Source of the DNA: Arachis hypogaea
Taxonomy: Eukaryota; Streptophyta; Magnoliopsida; Fabales; Fabaceae
DNA: 64,000 nucleotides
Assembly: GCF_003086295.3 (NCBI RefSeq)
Contig: NC_092051.1
Coordinates: 8,548,810 to 8,612,809, forward strand
Reading direction: 5' to 3'
In this document: piece by piece, positions 45,478 to 57,390 of the stretch
Numbering within the stretch: position 1 is the stretch's first letter
How the letters are laid out: each line of letters begins with the position of its first letter
Notes under the pieces: generated by a model
What the model was told of the DNA's origin: nothing
Databases searched by the model: none
The model's input: the letters and a program-made list of their open reading frames with translations, nothing else
Translations under genes and position numbers: made by a program

Positions 45478-47602
45478 CAACACCAAACTTGAATTGTTGC
45501 TTGTCCTCAAGCAACCAAAATTAATATAGGCTTAGGATGTGAATTTGCATGAGAATGAGAGTTCGATTAAGCTCATGTCTCTTCTTATAGTGGGGTTTAC
45601 AACTGCAATCCTGAATAGTTTTGGCATCTCACTTTATCCTTTGAAGTTCAGAATGATTGGCATCCATAGGAACTCAGAATTCAGATAGTGTTATTGATTC
45701 TCCTAGTTCAGTATGTTGATTCTTGAACACAGCTACTTTATGAGTCTTGGCCGTGACCCTAAGCATGTTGTTTTTCAGTATTACCACCGGATACATAAAT
45801 GCCACAGACACATAACTGGGTGAACCTTTTCAGATTGTGACTCAGCTTTGCTAGAGTCCCCAGTTAGAGGTGCCCAGAGTTCTTAAGCACACTCGGCTTA
45901 CTTTGGACCACGACTTTAACCGCTCAGTCTCAAGCTTTTCACTTGACACCTTCACGCCACAAGCACATGGTTAAGGACAGCTTGATTTAGCCGCTTAGGC
46001 TAGGATTTTATTCCTTTGGGCCCTCCTATCCATTAATGCTCAAAGCCTTGGATCCTTTTTACCCTTTGCCTTTTAGTTTAAAGGGTTATTGGCTTTTTCT
46101 GCTTTTTTTTCGCAAGCTTCGTGTTTTTCGCTGCTTTTTCTTGCTTCAAGAATCAGTTTTATGATTTTTCAGATTATCAATAACATTTCTCTTTTTTCAC
46201 CATTCTTTCAAGAGCCAACAATTTTAACATTCATAAACTTCACTATCAAAAATATGCACTATTCAAGCATTCATACAGAAAACAAAAAGTATTGCCACCA
46301 CATCTAAGTAAATAAGACTACTCTTAAAATTTACTCAATTTCTCATGCAATACATCACTTCTGTATTTTTTATTTGAATTCAAGCTCAGTGAGTAATACA
46401 TGAGACATCTTTTCATAATTAAAGCAATTAAGAGAAAACTAAACTAGACCTAGGATTCTAACTAATAAAGGATCATGCAACAAACAAAGCAAAAATAGCA
46501 GAAAACCGGAACATAATATAGAAAAAGAGGGGAGGAATAAAAAATGAAAGGAACTCAACCACCTTATTTATCCTGGCGGTCGTTTTATTCTTCAGGTTGT
46601 GCTCCTCAGTGAAGATGATCCGCCTCCCTTTTGGTGCCATAGGAATAAACAGAAAACCCTTAAGCGAAGCGTCAACACCAAACTTAAAGGTGTGCTTGTC
46701 CTCAAGCAAAGAAGAACTAAAAATAGAAAGAGACAAATATTATGATGAAAGAAAAAAGAAAAGGATAAAAGAACAAAAGAGAATTAGGATTGGGAGAAGG
46801 AGAAATAAAATTAAAATTGGGCGGCGAACTAGTGTAATTGTGTGGCGAAGGCGATGCGTACGCGTACGACACGCGTACGCGTAGGTCGCGATTTTTCCTT
46901 AATGACGCATGAGCGTCAAGCACGCGTCCGCGTTCCGTTAGTTTTGTGCGATTTGCGCGAAGCCAGCCGCGCGCACACACAATTCTCTGTTCGCGTGGCT
47001 AGGGAACTAAGATTCCTATATGACGCGTGCGCGTTATGCACGCGCACGCGTCGAGGACGCGTCCGCGTGACCAAATTTTGTGCAAATGGCACACTTCCAG
47101 CCCCAAGCCAGCACAACTCTCTGCCAAAACACCCATTTACGCTGATTTTCAAGGTTACGTGTACGCGTCATTGACGCGCACGCGTGGGGTGGCTAAAATT
47201 GCGGACGACGCGCACGCGTGGGGTACGCGTATGCGTGGGTTTGTTTGTGCTAGAGACATCATTCCTGCGCCACTCCCACGCAACTCTCTGTTCAAATTTA
47301 TTTTCACGCACACCCATTTGACGCGTACGCGTCAGCGATGCTTGCACGTCGTGTGCCTTTTTTTTTTTGTATCCGGTTCCTGTTTTAAGATAGCTGCATG
47401 ATCTGAAAAATAGTAAAACTTAGTAAAAATCAAATAAGGAAGAAAACTACTACTACGAAAAATAGCTAAGGATACAAAATTATCGGGTTGCCTCCCGATA
47501 AGCGCTTCTTTAACGTCACTAGCTTGATGGTCAGTTCTGCTAGTTCAGCAGATGAGTGGACCTCTGGCGATCAATATCGCCTCCAAGATAGTGCTTCAAC
47601 CT
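45478..47602. other. Athila 3' spacer between integrase and LTR
   Basis: No gene is supported. It contains non-coding sequence typical for this region in legume Athila copies (from memory). A second CpG 12-mer array lies at 46854-47349 and a perfect 8-bp hairpin at 47480-47501. The open frames here (46842-47401 and others) are made by the CpG repeats. Confidence 0.7.
46854..47349. repeat. CpG 12-mer array in the Athila 3' spacer
   Basis: Cores of the ACGCGNRCGCGT type start at 46854, 46871, 46905, 46922, 47023, 47040, 47057, 47157, 47174, 47208, 47225, 47321 and 47338 (some, such as 46905 and 47338, degenerate). Inside each pair or triple the pitch is exactly 17 nt. Between them the words CAACTCTCTG and CACCCATTT recur, pointing to a larger degenerate tandem unit. 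Confidence 0.9.
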
Positions 47603-50466
47603 CTAGCCATTCACTGTAAACTTCCTGTCAGAATTCTCTTCCTGTATTTCCACATGACCATATGGTGAAGCTCTGGTAACCACAAACGGTCCTGACCACC
47701 GGAATTTCAGCTTTCCGGGAAAGAATTTGAGCCTTGAATTATACAGAAGCACTCTCTGTCCTGGCTCAAAGACTCTGATGGCAATCTTTTTGTCATGCAG
47801 TAGCTTGGTTCTCTCCTTATAGAGCTTGGCATTCTCATAGGCTGAATATCTGAATTCATCAAGATCATTCAACTGAAGCATCCGCTTAATTCCTGCAGCT
47901 TCTGAATCAAAATTCAGGTACCTGATTGCCCAGTAAGCCTTGTGCTCTAGCTCAACTGGCAAGTGACAGGTCTTGTCATTGACTAACTGATAAGGGGACA
48001 TGCCAATAGGAGTCTTGTAAGCTGTCCGGTATGCCCAGAGAGCATCATCAAGCTTCCTAGGCCAGTTCTTTCTTGAAACACTGACGGTCTTCTCTAGAAT
48101 CCTTTTAAGTTCCCTGTTGGAAACTTCAACCTGTCCACTTGTCTGAGGGTGATAGGGGGTTGCCACTTTATGACGGACTCCATATCTATGCAGAAGAGAG
48201 TCTAGCTGTTTGTTGCAAAAGTGACTTCCTCCATCACTAATGAGTGTCCTTGGGACACCAAACCGGCTAAAGATATATCTCTGAAGAAAGCTCATTACCA
48301 CCTTGGCATCTTTGGTGGGTAGAGCCACAGCTTCCACCCACTTGGACACATAATCAACTGCCACTAGAATATAGTTGTTTGAATGTGAAGGTGGAAAAGG
48401 TCCCATGAAATCAATACCCCACACATCAAACAACTCAACCTCAAGAATCCCCTGATGTGGCATTTCATGGTTGGCAGGGAGATTTGTGGCTTTTTCACAT
48501 CTGTCACAGTGTTTCACAAATGCTCTTGAGTCTCTAAAGAGAGTCGGCCAGTAAAACCCGCTCTGAAGGACCTTTGTAGCTGTCCTTTCACCACCAAAGT
48601 GGCCTCCATACTCAGAACCATGACAGTGCCAAAGAATCTGCTGTTTTTCTTCATCTGGGATACATCTCCGGATGATACCATCTGAACACCTTTTAAAAAG
48701 GTATGATTCCTCCCAAATGTAGTACTTTGCATCAGTCAATAGCTTCTTTACTTGTTGCCTGCTGTACTCCCTTGGGATAAAATTCATGGCCTTATAATTT
48801 GCAATGTCTGCAAACCATGGAGCCTGCTGAATGAGGAACAATTGCTCATCCGGAAACGTCTTAGTCATAGCTGTGGTTGGTTGTTCTCCTGCTTCAGGTT
48901 CAATTCTGGAGAGATGGTCAGCTACTTGATTTTCTGACCCTTTCCTGTCTTTTATCTCAATATCAAACTCCTGAAGGAGCAACACCCATCTGATCAATCT
49001 TGGTTTAGAATCTTGTTTGGTTAGAAGGTACTTCAAAGCAACATGGTCAGTATAAACAATAACATTAGAACTAAGTAAATAGGACCTAAACTTATCAACA
49101 GCATACACAACAGCTAATAATTCCTTTTCTGTAGTTGTGCAATTCTTTTGAGCATCATTTAACACATGACTGGCATAGTAAATGACATGTACAAGCTTAC
49201 CATGCCTCTGTCCTAAAACAGCTCCTATAGCAAAATCACTAGCATCACACATTAATTCAAATGGTAAATCCCAGTCAGGAGGAGCTATAATGGGAGCAGA
49301 GGTAAGGTTTGCTTTCAGAGTTTCAAAAGCATGCAGACAATCAGAATCAAATACAAAAGGAACATCAATAACTAACAGGTTGCTCAATAGTTTAGCAATC
49401 TTAGAAAAATCCTTTATAAATCTTCTATAAAATCCTGCATGACCCAAGAAACTCCTCACTGCCTTAACATTAGTTAGTGGTGGTAATTTTTCAATCACCT
49501 CCACCTTGGCTTTGTCAACCTCAATCCCCTTACTTAAAATTCGGTGTCCAAGAACAACGCCTTCTGTGACCATAAAATGGTATTTTTCCCAATTCAAAAC
49601 AAGGTTTGATTCTTGACACCGTTTCAAGACAAGAGATAAATGCTTAAGGCATGATTCAAAAGAATTACCAAAAACAGAAAAGTTATCCATAAATATCTCA
49701 ATAAACTTTTCAACCATATCAGAAAAAATTGAAAGCATACACCTCTGAAAAGTTGCTGGAGCATTACAAAGTCCAAATGACATTCTCCTGTAGGCAAATA
49801 CTCCAAAGGGGCATGTGAATGCTGTCTTCTCTTGATCTTGAGGGTCCACTGCAATTTGATTATATCCAGAATATCCATCTAGAAAGCAATAAAAAGCATG
49901 ACCAGCTAACCTCTCAAGCATCTGATCAATGAAAGGCAGGGGAAATGATCATTCCTTGTAGCAGTGTTGAGCCTCTTGTAGTCTATGCACATTCTCCATC
50001 CTGTGACTGTTCTTGTAGGAATAAGCTCATTCTTTTCATTCTTGATCACTGTCATCCCTCCTTTCTTGGGAACTACCTGCACAGGACTTACCCAAGGACT
50101 GTCAGAAATAGGGTAAATAATACCTGCTTCCCATAATTTCATTACCTCTTTTTGGACAACCTCTTTCATGGTTGGATTAAGTCTCCTTTGTGGTTGCACA
50201 ACTGGTTTAACATCATCTTCAAGGAGGATCTTGTGCATACACTTGGTTGGACTAATCCCTTTCAAGTCACTAATGGTCCACCCAAGAGCTGTTTTATGGC
50301 TCCTGAGCACTGAAATAAGCGCCTCTTCTTCTTCAGGCTTCAGAGAAGAGCTAATTATCACTGGATAAGAATCATTTTCACCCAAGAACATATATTTCAG
50401 AGAAGGAGGTAAAGGTTTGAGCTCAAGCTTGGGGACGTCTTCCTCCTTTATTGGCGTGTTCATCAC
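47603..50466 (-). pseudogene. Athila pol: reverse transcriptase, RNase H, integrase
   Basis: The frame 50466-49906 holds the RT start (GWRMCIDYKRLN). A one-base deletion near 49920 shifts into 49921-47603. There follow [11 protein letters not shown], the catalytic box as [10 protein letters not shown] (near 49690), RNase H ([28 protein letters not shown]), and the integrase zinc region ([19 protein letters not shown]). The DDE core has Asp in GIDFMGPFP, Asp in ISDGGSHFC and Glu in [10 protein letters not shown]. The frame ends at a stop after KFTVNG. The catalytic box has Asn where MDD is usual. The 772-aa stretch is otherwise open. Confidence 0.93.
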
Positions 50467-52780
50467 TCCTTTTGGGGTGGTGAATCCTCAACTTCAACTA
50501 ATTCATATTCTGAAATAGGATCCAGAACATCATCAAGTACCTCAGCTTCCAGTACTTCTTGAACAAGTGGTTCAATAACATCTATTTTCATACACCCTTT
50601 AGAATCATTAGGGTGCTTAAGGGCTTCAAAAACATTTAAGACCACCTGTTCTTCATTGACCCTCAGGGTTAATTCACCCTTTTGCACATCAATCAGAGCT
50701 CTACCTGTAGCTAAAAAGGGTCTACCAAGTATAATAGAGGGTTTTACCTCCTCTTCCATGTCTAATATAACAAAATCAACAGGTAAGATAAATGGTCCTA
50801 CTTTAACAAGTAAATCCTCAACCACACCCACAGGTAATTTAATAGAAAGATCAACAAGTTGAAGAGAAATACGAGTGGGTTTTACCTCCTTAATTTGAAG
50901 CTTTTTCATCACTGAAAGTGGCATTAGATGATGCTAGCTCCAAGATCACATAAAGCTCTCTGAATGCCGATATCTCCAATGGTGCAAGGAATGACAAAAC
51001 TCCCTGGGTCTGGCATCTTCTCAGGAAGGTTGTGTTGAATTATGGCACTGCATTCCTTGGTTAACACTACTGTTTCTTGTTCCTTCCAATTCCTCTTGTG
51101 GGTCAACAATTCTTTCATAAATTTAGCATAGAGAGGCATTTGCTCTAGAGCCTCTACAAAAGGAATGTTGATCTGCAGCTTCTTGAAGACATCTAAAAAT
51201 TTAGAGAATTGCTTTTCTTTGGACGCCTTCTGAAGCATCTGAGGATATGGAATTTTTGAATTGTACTCAGGAGCCTGTGGTAAGGTGGGATAAGTATCAA
51301 GAGAGTCAGGAAACGGGTTGTCTGCACGTTTAGGAGGGGCGTGCTCTACATCTCCCTTCTTCTCCTCTGGAGCTTCCTTTTCAACTAGCTCTTCATTGGC
51401 CTTGGTCTTAGAGCCAGCTAATTTACCACTTCTCAACTGAATAGCCTTGCAATCTTCTCTTGGGTTCACCACTATATCACCTGGAAATGTACTTGCAGAC
51501 CTCTCAGGTATTTGCTTGCTTAGTTGGCCCATTTGCACTTCCAGGTTTCTAATGGAGGTTCTGGTTTCCTGCATGAAACTCCTCATCATCTCCCAATTAG
51601 AATCTTCTTGGGATTTAGAATTTGCCTGCTGAGGTGGTTGTTGCTGCTGAGACTGAAATTGACGGTTATTGTAATTGTTCTGTTGAAAACTGCTCTGAGA
51701 ACTATTGTTGAAGTTCTTAGGTCTCTGAGGTTGGTCCCTCCATCCAAAATTTGGGTGATTTCTCCATCCCTAATCGTATGTCTTAGAATATGGATCATTG
51801 TTGGGATTTCTAGGACCACTCTCCATGTAATTGACCTGTTCAGAAGAGGGTTGAGCATAATCATAATTATCATTTTGCACAAAGTTACCTGCCATGTCAT
51901 ATGAGGTCTCTTGGGGTGGATTTTGAGTGTTGATAGCTGAGACTTGTATGCCACCCATTTGTTGAGTAAGTAAATTTATTTGTTGAGACATAAGCTTGTT
52001 CTGAGCAAGAAGAGCATTAACAGCTTCCACTTCCAACACGCCTCTCTTCTGAGAGGTTTCAAAGTTCACAGGGTTCCCGTTAGATGAGTATAGATATTGG
52101 TTGCTTGCAACCAACTCAATCAGCTCAATAGTCTCCTCTGGTGTCTTCTTCTTGTGCAGTGAACTGCCTGCAGAAGTATCTAAGCTCATCTTGGACATCT
52201 CACCCAAACCTTCATAAAAGATATCTAGTTGGGTCCATTTGGAGAACATGTCTGGAGGGCATTGCCTGGTCAGTAGCTTGTATCTCTCCCAAGCTTCATA
52301 AAGAGTTTCACCTTTCTTTTGTCTGAAAGTCTGAACCTCCAACCTAAGCTTAGTCAGCTTCTTTGGTGGGAAAATTTTAGTGAGAAACTCAGTAACAACC
52401 TTTTCCCAAGTATTCAAACTCTCCTTTGGTTGGGAATCTTGCCATAGCTTTGCTTTATCCCTCAGAGCAAACGAGAAGAGCATGAGTCTGTACACCTCTG
52501 GGTTCACTCCATTTGTCTTTACAGTATCACATATCTGCAGAAAATCAGATATAAACTGATTTGGATCTTCATGAGGAAGTTCATGATATTGGCAGTTTTG
52601 TTGCACCAAGGTGACCAATTGTGGTTTCAACTCAAAGTTGTTTGCAGCTATAGGAGGCACCACAATACTTTTTTCATAGAGATCTGCAGTAGGAGCAGAG
52701 TAAGAGCCAAGCACTCTCCTTTGTTGATCATCCACATTCGGATTAGCCACATTGGCATTAACAACATTATTATTATCCAT
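50463..52780 (-). pseudogene. Athila gag and protease
   Basis: The ATG at 52780 opens MDNNNVVNANVANPN, followed by the retrotransposon gag domain (KLWQDSQP, FPPKKLTKLR, YEAWERYKLLTRQCP). One frame runs to 50924 with a single TAG at 51770-51772. At CDLGASI (protease active-site region, near 50940) a missing base ends the frame, and the rest continues in 50924-50463 (IILGRPFLATG is the protease C-part). Another shift near 50464 leads into RT. No zinc knuckle is seen. The few single-site breaks suggest recent decay. Confidence 0.9.
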
Positions 52781-53374
52781 AGTGGACTCTGCAGCCTTGT
52801 AAAGTCTTGCTTGTTGTAAACGTCACTTAAAAGTTCTTTCAGGTTCAGGATCAAAGTCTAAGAGATGTTCTTTGTCTCTGTTCCTGCGCATAAACAAACG
52901 GAAGACAATAAAAAAATGGAACTCTCTACGTCAGAGTGCAGAAAATTCCCAGTGAGGCAACCTGTGTAAAATAATAAATTAAAAATACTTACTACTCAAT
53001 AAATAATAAAAAAAATTCTAAGATTTAAAGAGAAAATTAAATAGAGAAATTAAAATAAATTTAACTAGGTAACACCAAACTTAATTTCAGAAAGTAAAAA
53101 CAAAATTTATTAGTACTAATGTAAATATATATATATATAATTTTTTTATTTTATATTTATTAAATAATAAAAGAAAAAATAAAGAAAACGAAACAGGGGA
53201 GGGGTGCTAACGAAAGAACAAAGAAAAGAAAAAAAAATTTACGGGAATGAAAATAAACAAAAATAAAAAATAAAAATTAATAATAACTAATTAAAATCAA
53301 AACGCCTAATCAAAGCAATCAAGCAACTAATAGTTGTTAATCACAGTCAATCCACGGCAACGGTACCAAAAACT
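52781..53374 (-). other. Athila 5' leader
   Basis: AT-rich, non-coding leader between the 5' LTR with PBS and the gag ATG. A weak (TA)n run lies near 53125-53142. Confidence 0.7.
53351..53368 (-). promoter_or_regulatory. Primer-binding site of the Athila element
   Basis: On minus TGGTACCGTTGCCGTGGA starts six bases after the 5' LTR. It matches the tRNA-Asp-complementary PBS of Athila elements (TGGCGCCGTTGCCGGGGA) with three changes. Confidence 0.75.
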
Positions 53375-54396
53375 TGGTGCGGTGTTTGTAACCCACTAAC
53401 TAACTGGCAAGTGCACCGGATCGTACCAAGTAATACCTCAGGTGAGTGAGGGTCGATCCCACGAGGATTGATGGATTATATGTCATGTATCCCATTAAAT
53501 CCAGATAATTAAAATTTAGGAGAATATGTTTTCAAGATGTTGTTCAAGTAAAGAGATTTTCCAAGTTATAGAAGAACTCAAATAGAAAGAGGGTCATACT
53601 TCCGTTCCACCCAAATTCATAAGATAAAGAGCGAAAATAATTCTTAAATTATAAATTCATACATGAATTAAAATAGAAAAAGCAATAAAATCAATTCATA
53701 CAAATAGACAGAGCTCTTAACCTTAACAATGGAGGATTAGTGGCTCATGGTTCAGAGAAAAATAGGATTCTGATAAAATGTATTTTGGTAGTCTGGAATG
53801 GTATATTGTTGTTTTTTTGGAATCACCCTGTTGGAATCCCTTTTATATCTAATCCTAATAATTTAAAATCTATTATCTAAAACTAAAATAATCTCTTTTC
53901 CTAAAAATAATATTTGAATTTAAATTTGAATTAATTAACAAGTCTTCAGTTGATGGGTGGGGACCACTTGTTTTGTCCATTCTACAGCTTCTAATCTATG
54001 TTTTCTGGGCTGGAAACTGGGTCAAAACAGCCCAAAAATCGCCCCCAGCGTTTTTCTGCGTTTTCTGCACGTGGCGCATGTCACCACGCGTATGTGTCGA
54101 TGGTCTTTTTCGCGAGTCACGCGAACGCATCGGTCACCCGCATGCGTCGCTGAGAAAATCTTCAAATCATGCGTACGCGTCAGTCATGCGCACGCGTCGC
54201 TCCTCGCTGCCATCTCCTTTGATTCTTGTGCTGCAGAAACTCCATCAAATCCAGCCGAATGCTACCTAAAATAAACAAAATTGCAAAAGACTCAAAGTAG
54301 CATCCATATTGGTTAAAAGAGAATTAATTCTTTATTAAACTCAACAAGTTAGATGCAAATTCACTAGAAAAAGATAGGAAAGATGTTCACGCATCA
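53375..54396 (-). repeat. 5' LTR of the Athila element
   Basis: 1022 bp, matching 44062-45477 except for a 378-bp deletion, the loss of one CpG 12-mer, and point changes concentrated at CpG sites in the array. Confidence 0.92.
54086..54197. repeat. CpG 12-mer array in the Athila 5' LTR, decayed
   Basis: Cores start at 54086, 54119, 54136, 54169 and 54186, with the same 33/17-nt rhythm as in the other LTR; one of six is lost. Most differences from the other LTR are C to T or G to A within CpG. Confidence 0.88.
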
Positions 54397-54452
54397 TATA
54401 CCAACATAAAGGGGGTTTCTTTTGTTGATGATTATTCTATTGTGTTGTAGCT

Positions 54453-55898
54453 CTATAGTACTTCAGGGATAAGCCCGGTCCATTCTCCTTTTGAGTCTTT
54501 GAGTTTCTTTTTAAGGCCCTGTAAAATGATCTTATTGGCAGCTTCGGTTAAACCGTTAGTTTGTGGATGTTCGACAGAGGAGCATTGTTGAACTATTTTG
54601 AAATTTTGTAAAATCATCTTATTGGCAGCTTCGGCTAAATTGTCTACCGTTATCAGTAATAATGGATTGAGGAATATCGAATCAGCAGAGTATATTTTTC
54701 CATACAAAATAAATCATTTTTCGGAAGTTATTTTTGCCAATGGTGTTGCCTCTATCCATTTTGTAAAGTAATCAATGGCGACAATTAAAAATTTAACTTG
54801 GTCTGGAGCGGGTGGGAAAGGTCCGAGGATGTCTAGCCCCCACTTGTTGAATGGCCAGCATACCTCGGGCGAATGTAGCTGCTCGGCTAGGTTGTGGATG
54901 ATTGGTGCGTGACGTTGGCAGTGATCACAATGTTTAACTTTATTCATGCAGTCTTGTTGTAACGTTGGCCAATAATAACATGCTCTGAGGATTTTGGCAG
55001 CTAAGCTTCGTCCTCCTATGTGTGTTCCACAGACGCCTTCGTGAACTTCGTCCATTGCCAGTTCGGCCTCTGCCGTGTTTAGACACTTTAGGAGAGGTCT
55101 TGTGAAACCTCTTTTGTATAGTTCGGTTCCGAGTATTGTGTAGAAACTTGCTCTTCTTTTAAATTTTCTTTTATTTTGAATGTTGTTGGGTATGCTACCT
55201 ATTTGCAAGTAACTTATGAAAGGTGATCGCCAGTCATCTTCCTGCAAGATACTTGAAATTGTTGTTAGCATAACACTAGGTTCATCAAGCGTTAGTTGAG
55301 ATAATATAAGTGTCGTAGTTTGACTTCTTGTTGTTGCTAATTTTGAAAGGATATCTGCTCTATCATTTTGTTCCCGAGGTATGTGGGATATATTGAATTT
55401 TTGAAAACTATTGACAAGGTTATTGACGATGGTGTTGTATTTTTCTAATAATGGATCCTTTATCTGGAAGTTACCTGTTACTTGTTGTACCACAGATAGG
55501 GAATCGCATTTGACGTTTAGCTGTGTTATGCCCATGGTGTGGGCCAGTCGCAGTCCTGCTATGAGCGCTTCGTACTCTGCTTGGTTATTGCTTGCGTGGA
55601 AGGTAAATTGTAGGGATTGTTCTAAAGCTGTTCCTTGTTCGTCTTCAAGTAGTATTCCTGCTCCAGAGCCCTTACTATTTGAGGCTCCATCAATGTATAG
55701 TGTCCATTTGTTATTTGTAGGGCTTGGTTCTTCTAAGGTGAGTTCTGCGATGAAGTCAGCTAGTGCTTTAGATTTAATGGCTCTTCGGGACTGGTATTGG
55801 ATGTCGTATTCTGACAGCTCGATTGACCATTTGATTAATTTTCCTGTCAGTTCGGGTTTCCTCAAAATTTGCCTTAGGGGTTGCTCGGTTCTGACCAC
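54453..55898 (-). pseudogene. Tat RNase H, second RNase H and integrase (N-terminal and core)
   Basis: The frame 55898-54714 holds the RNase H end, then the extra RNase H-like domain (WTLYIDGASNSKGSGAGI, SNNQAEYEALIAGLRLA, HIPREQNDRADILSKLA). The integrase zinc binding (HCDHCQRHAP) and first catalytic Asp (WGLDILGPFPP) follow. After a stop the frame 54707-54453 has the second Asp region (ITVDN), changed by an internal duplication, and the Glu region (SVEHPQTNGLTEAAN). It stops at 54453, where a frameshift leads toward the Athila junction at 54401. Confidence 0.9.
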
Positions 55899-57047
55899 AA
55901 TGGTGTGGCTTTGGAAGTAATGCCACAGTGTCTGGCCGTTGTTACAAGAGCCAGTGCCAGTTTTTCTAGCTTCGGGTATCGGACCTCGGCATTCTGAAGG
56001 GATTTGCTGACGAAGTATATCGGGTGTTGTTGCTTTCCTATTTCTGTTACTAAGACAGAACTGACAGCATGATTAGTAACAGATAAATAGAGATAAAGTG
56101 GTTTGCCAACCTCTGGGGTTTGAAGGATTGGTGGCTCTGATAGTATAGTTTTGAGCTTGGCGAAGGCTTCTTCGCACTCTTTGGTCCATTTGAACCTTTG
56201 TTGTTTTCGTAGAGTCTTGAAAAAATGATGTGATCGGTGAGCTATGAAAGGTAAAAACCTTGGCAATGCTGTAAGTCGGCCAGTTAATTGTTGAAATTCT
56301 TTGACCGTCTTTGGGCTCCTCATGTTAAGGATTGCCTAGCATTTTTCGGGGTTTGCTTCAATACCTCGGCAGGTCAGCATAAAGCCGAGAAATTTTCCAC
56401 TCTGAATTCTAAACGCGGACTTTTCTGGATTTAGCTTCATATTGTACGTTCGAAGTTGTTGGAATATTTTCTTTAAATCATTGATGTGGTCTGCTGCATG
56501 TGTTGATTTTGCCACCATGTCATCGACAGACTTCTATGTTCCAGCCAATTTGGTTTGTAAAAATTTTGTCCATAAGTCTTTGATAAGTAGTACCTGCATT
56601 TTTGAGTCCAAACGGCATAACCTTATAGCAGAAATTACCATTGTCAGTGATAAAAACAGTTTTATCTTGGTCACCCGAATGCATTAGTATTTGGTTATAG
56701 CCAGAATAAGCATCCATGAAACTTAAACATTGAAAGCCAGAAGAATTGTCAACCAGTTTATCAATGCACGGGAGGGGGTATGCGTCCTTTGGACAGGCCT
56801 TGCTAAGGTCTGTATAGTCCACACACATCCTCCACTTATCGTTGTTCTTTTTTACCATTACCACGTTGGCTAACCGAGTGGAGTATCTGAGCTCTTTGAT
56901 GAAGCCAGCATTGAGGAGTTTTTGGATTTCCTCCAGGGAGGCTGCCCTCTTGTCTGTATCGAGGTATCTTTTCTTCTGAGCTATAGGTCGGATTGATGGG
57001 TTGATAGCTAGCTTGTGACAGATGACGTTGGGGTCTATCCCTAGCAT
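55874..57047 (-). pseudogene. Tat reverse transcriptase and RNase H start
   Basis: The frame 57047-56520 has KWRMCVDYTDLSKACPKDAY, the FMDAYSGYNQI motif and KVMPFGLKNAGTTYQRLMD. A stop then falls just before the catalytic DDM motif. The frame goes on in 56518-56336 (LKKIFQQLRTYNMKLNPEK) and 56323-55874 (RNase H start: FKWTKECEEAFAKLK, LYLYLSVTNHAVSSVL). Stops at about 56520 and 56333 and a frameshift near 55890 break it. Confidence 0.9.
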
Positions 57048-57390
57048 ATCTGCTGGGGTCCATGCGAATAGGTCGACGTTGTGCCTTAATAGCTCGGCTA
57101 ATTGATCCCGTTTTTCATTTTGTAGTGCATTGCCAAGGTATGTATATTTTCCTTCCTCGGTCGTTAACTAAATCTTAGTAAGGTCGTCTGTTGGCATCGG
57201 TCATTTTTGATAGTTAGTTCTAGGATCCAGGTCGGCCAGGAGAGGTAATTGTTCTTAATTATATACTGCCTGGACATACTGCTGTTCGGGTTGTCTTGAT
57301 TGTTCGTTCTTCAAGCTGGCGTTATAGCACTGCCTGGCTTCCTTCTGGTCTCCGTGGATGGTTACAACTTTGTTATCCTGTGAGAGAAAC

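Larger units (their letters stand above)
44062..54396 (-). mobile_element. Ty3/gypsy retrotransposon, Athila lineage, nested in the Tat integrase
   Basis: The LTRs are 44062-45477 and 53375-54396, both TGGTGCGG to GCATCA on plus. The target duplication is TATAT (44057-44061) versus TATAC (54397-54401), one mismatch. Minus-strand order is PBS (53368-53351), gag, protease, RT, RNase H, integrase, then a 2.1-kb spacer and the 3' LTR. Few stops and frameshifts are present, so it is younger than its host element. LTRs and spacer have unusual CpG-dense repeats. Confidence 0.94.
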
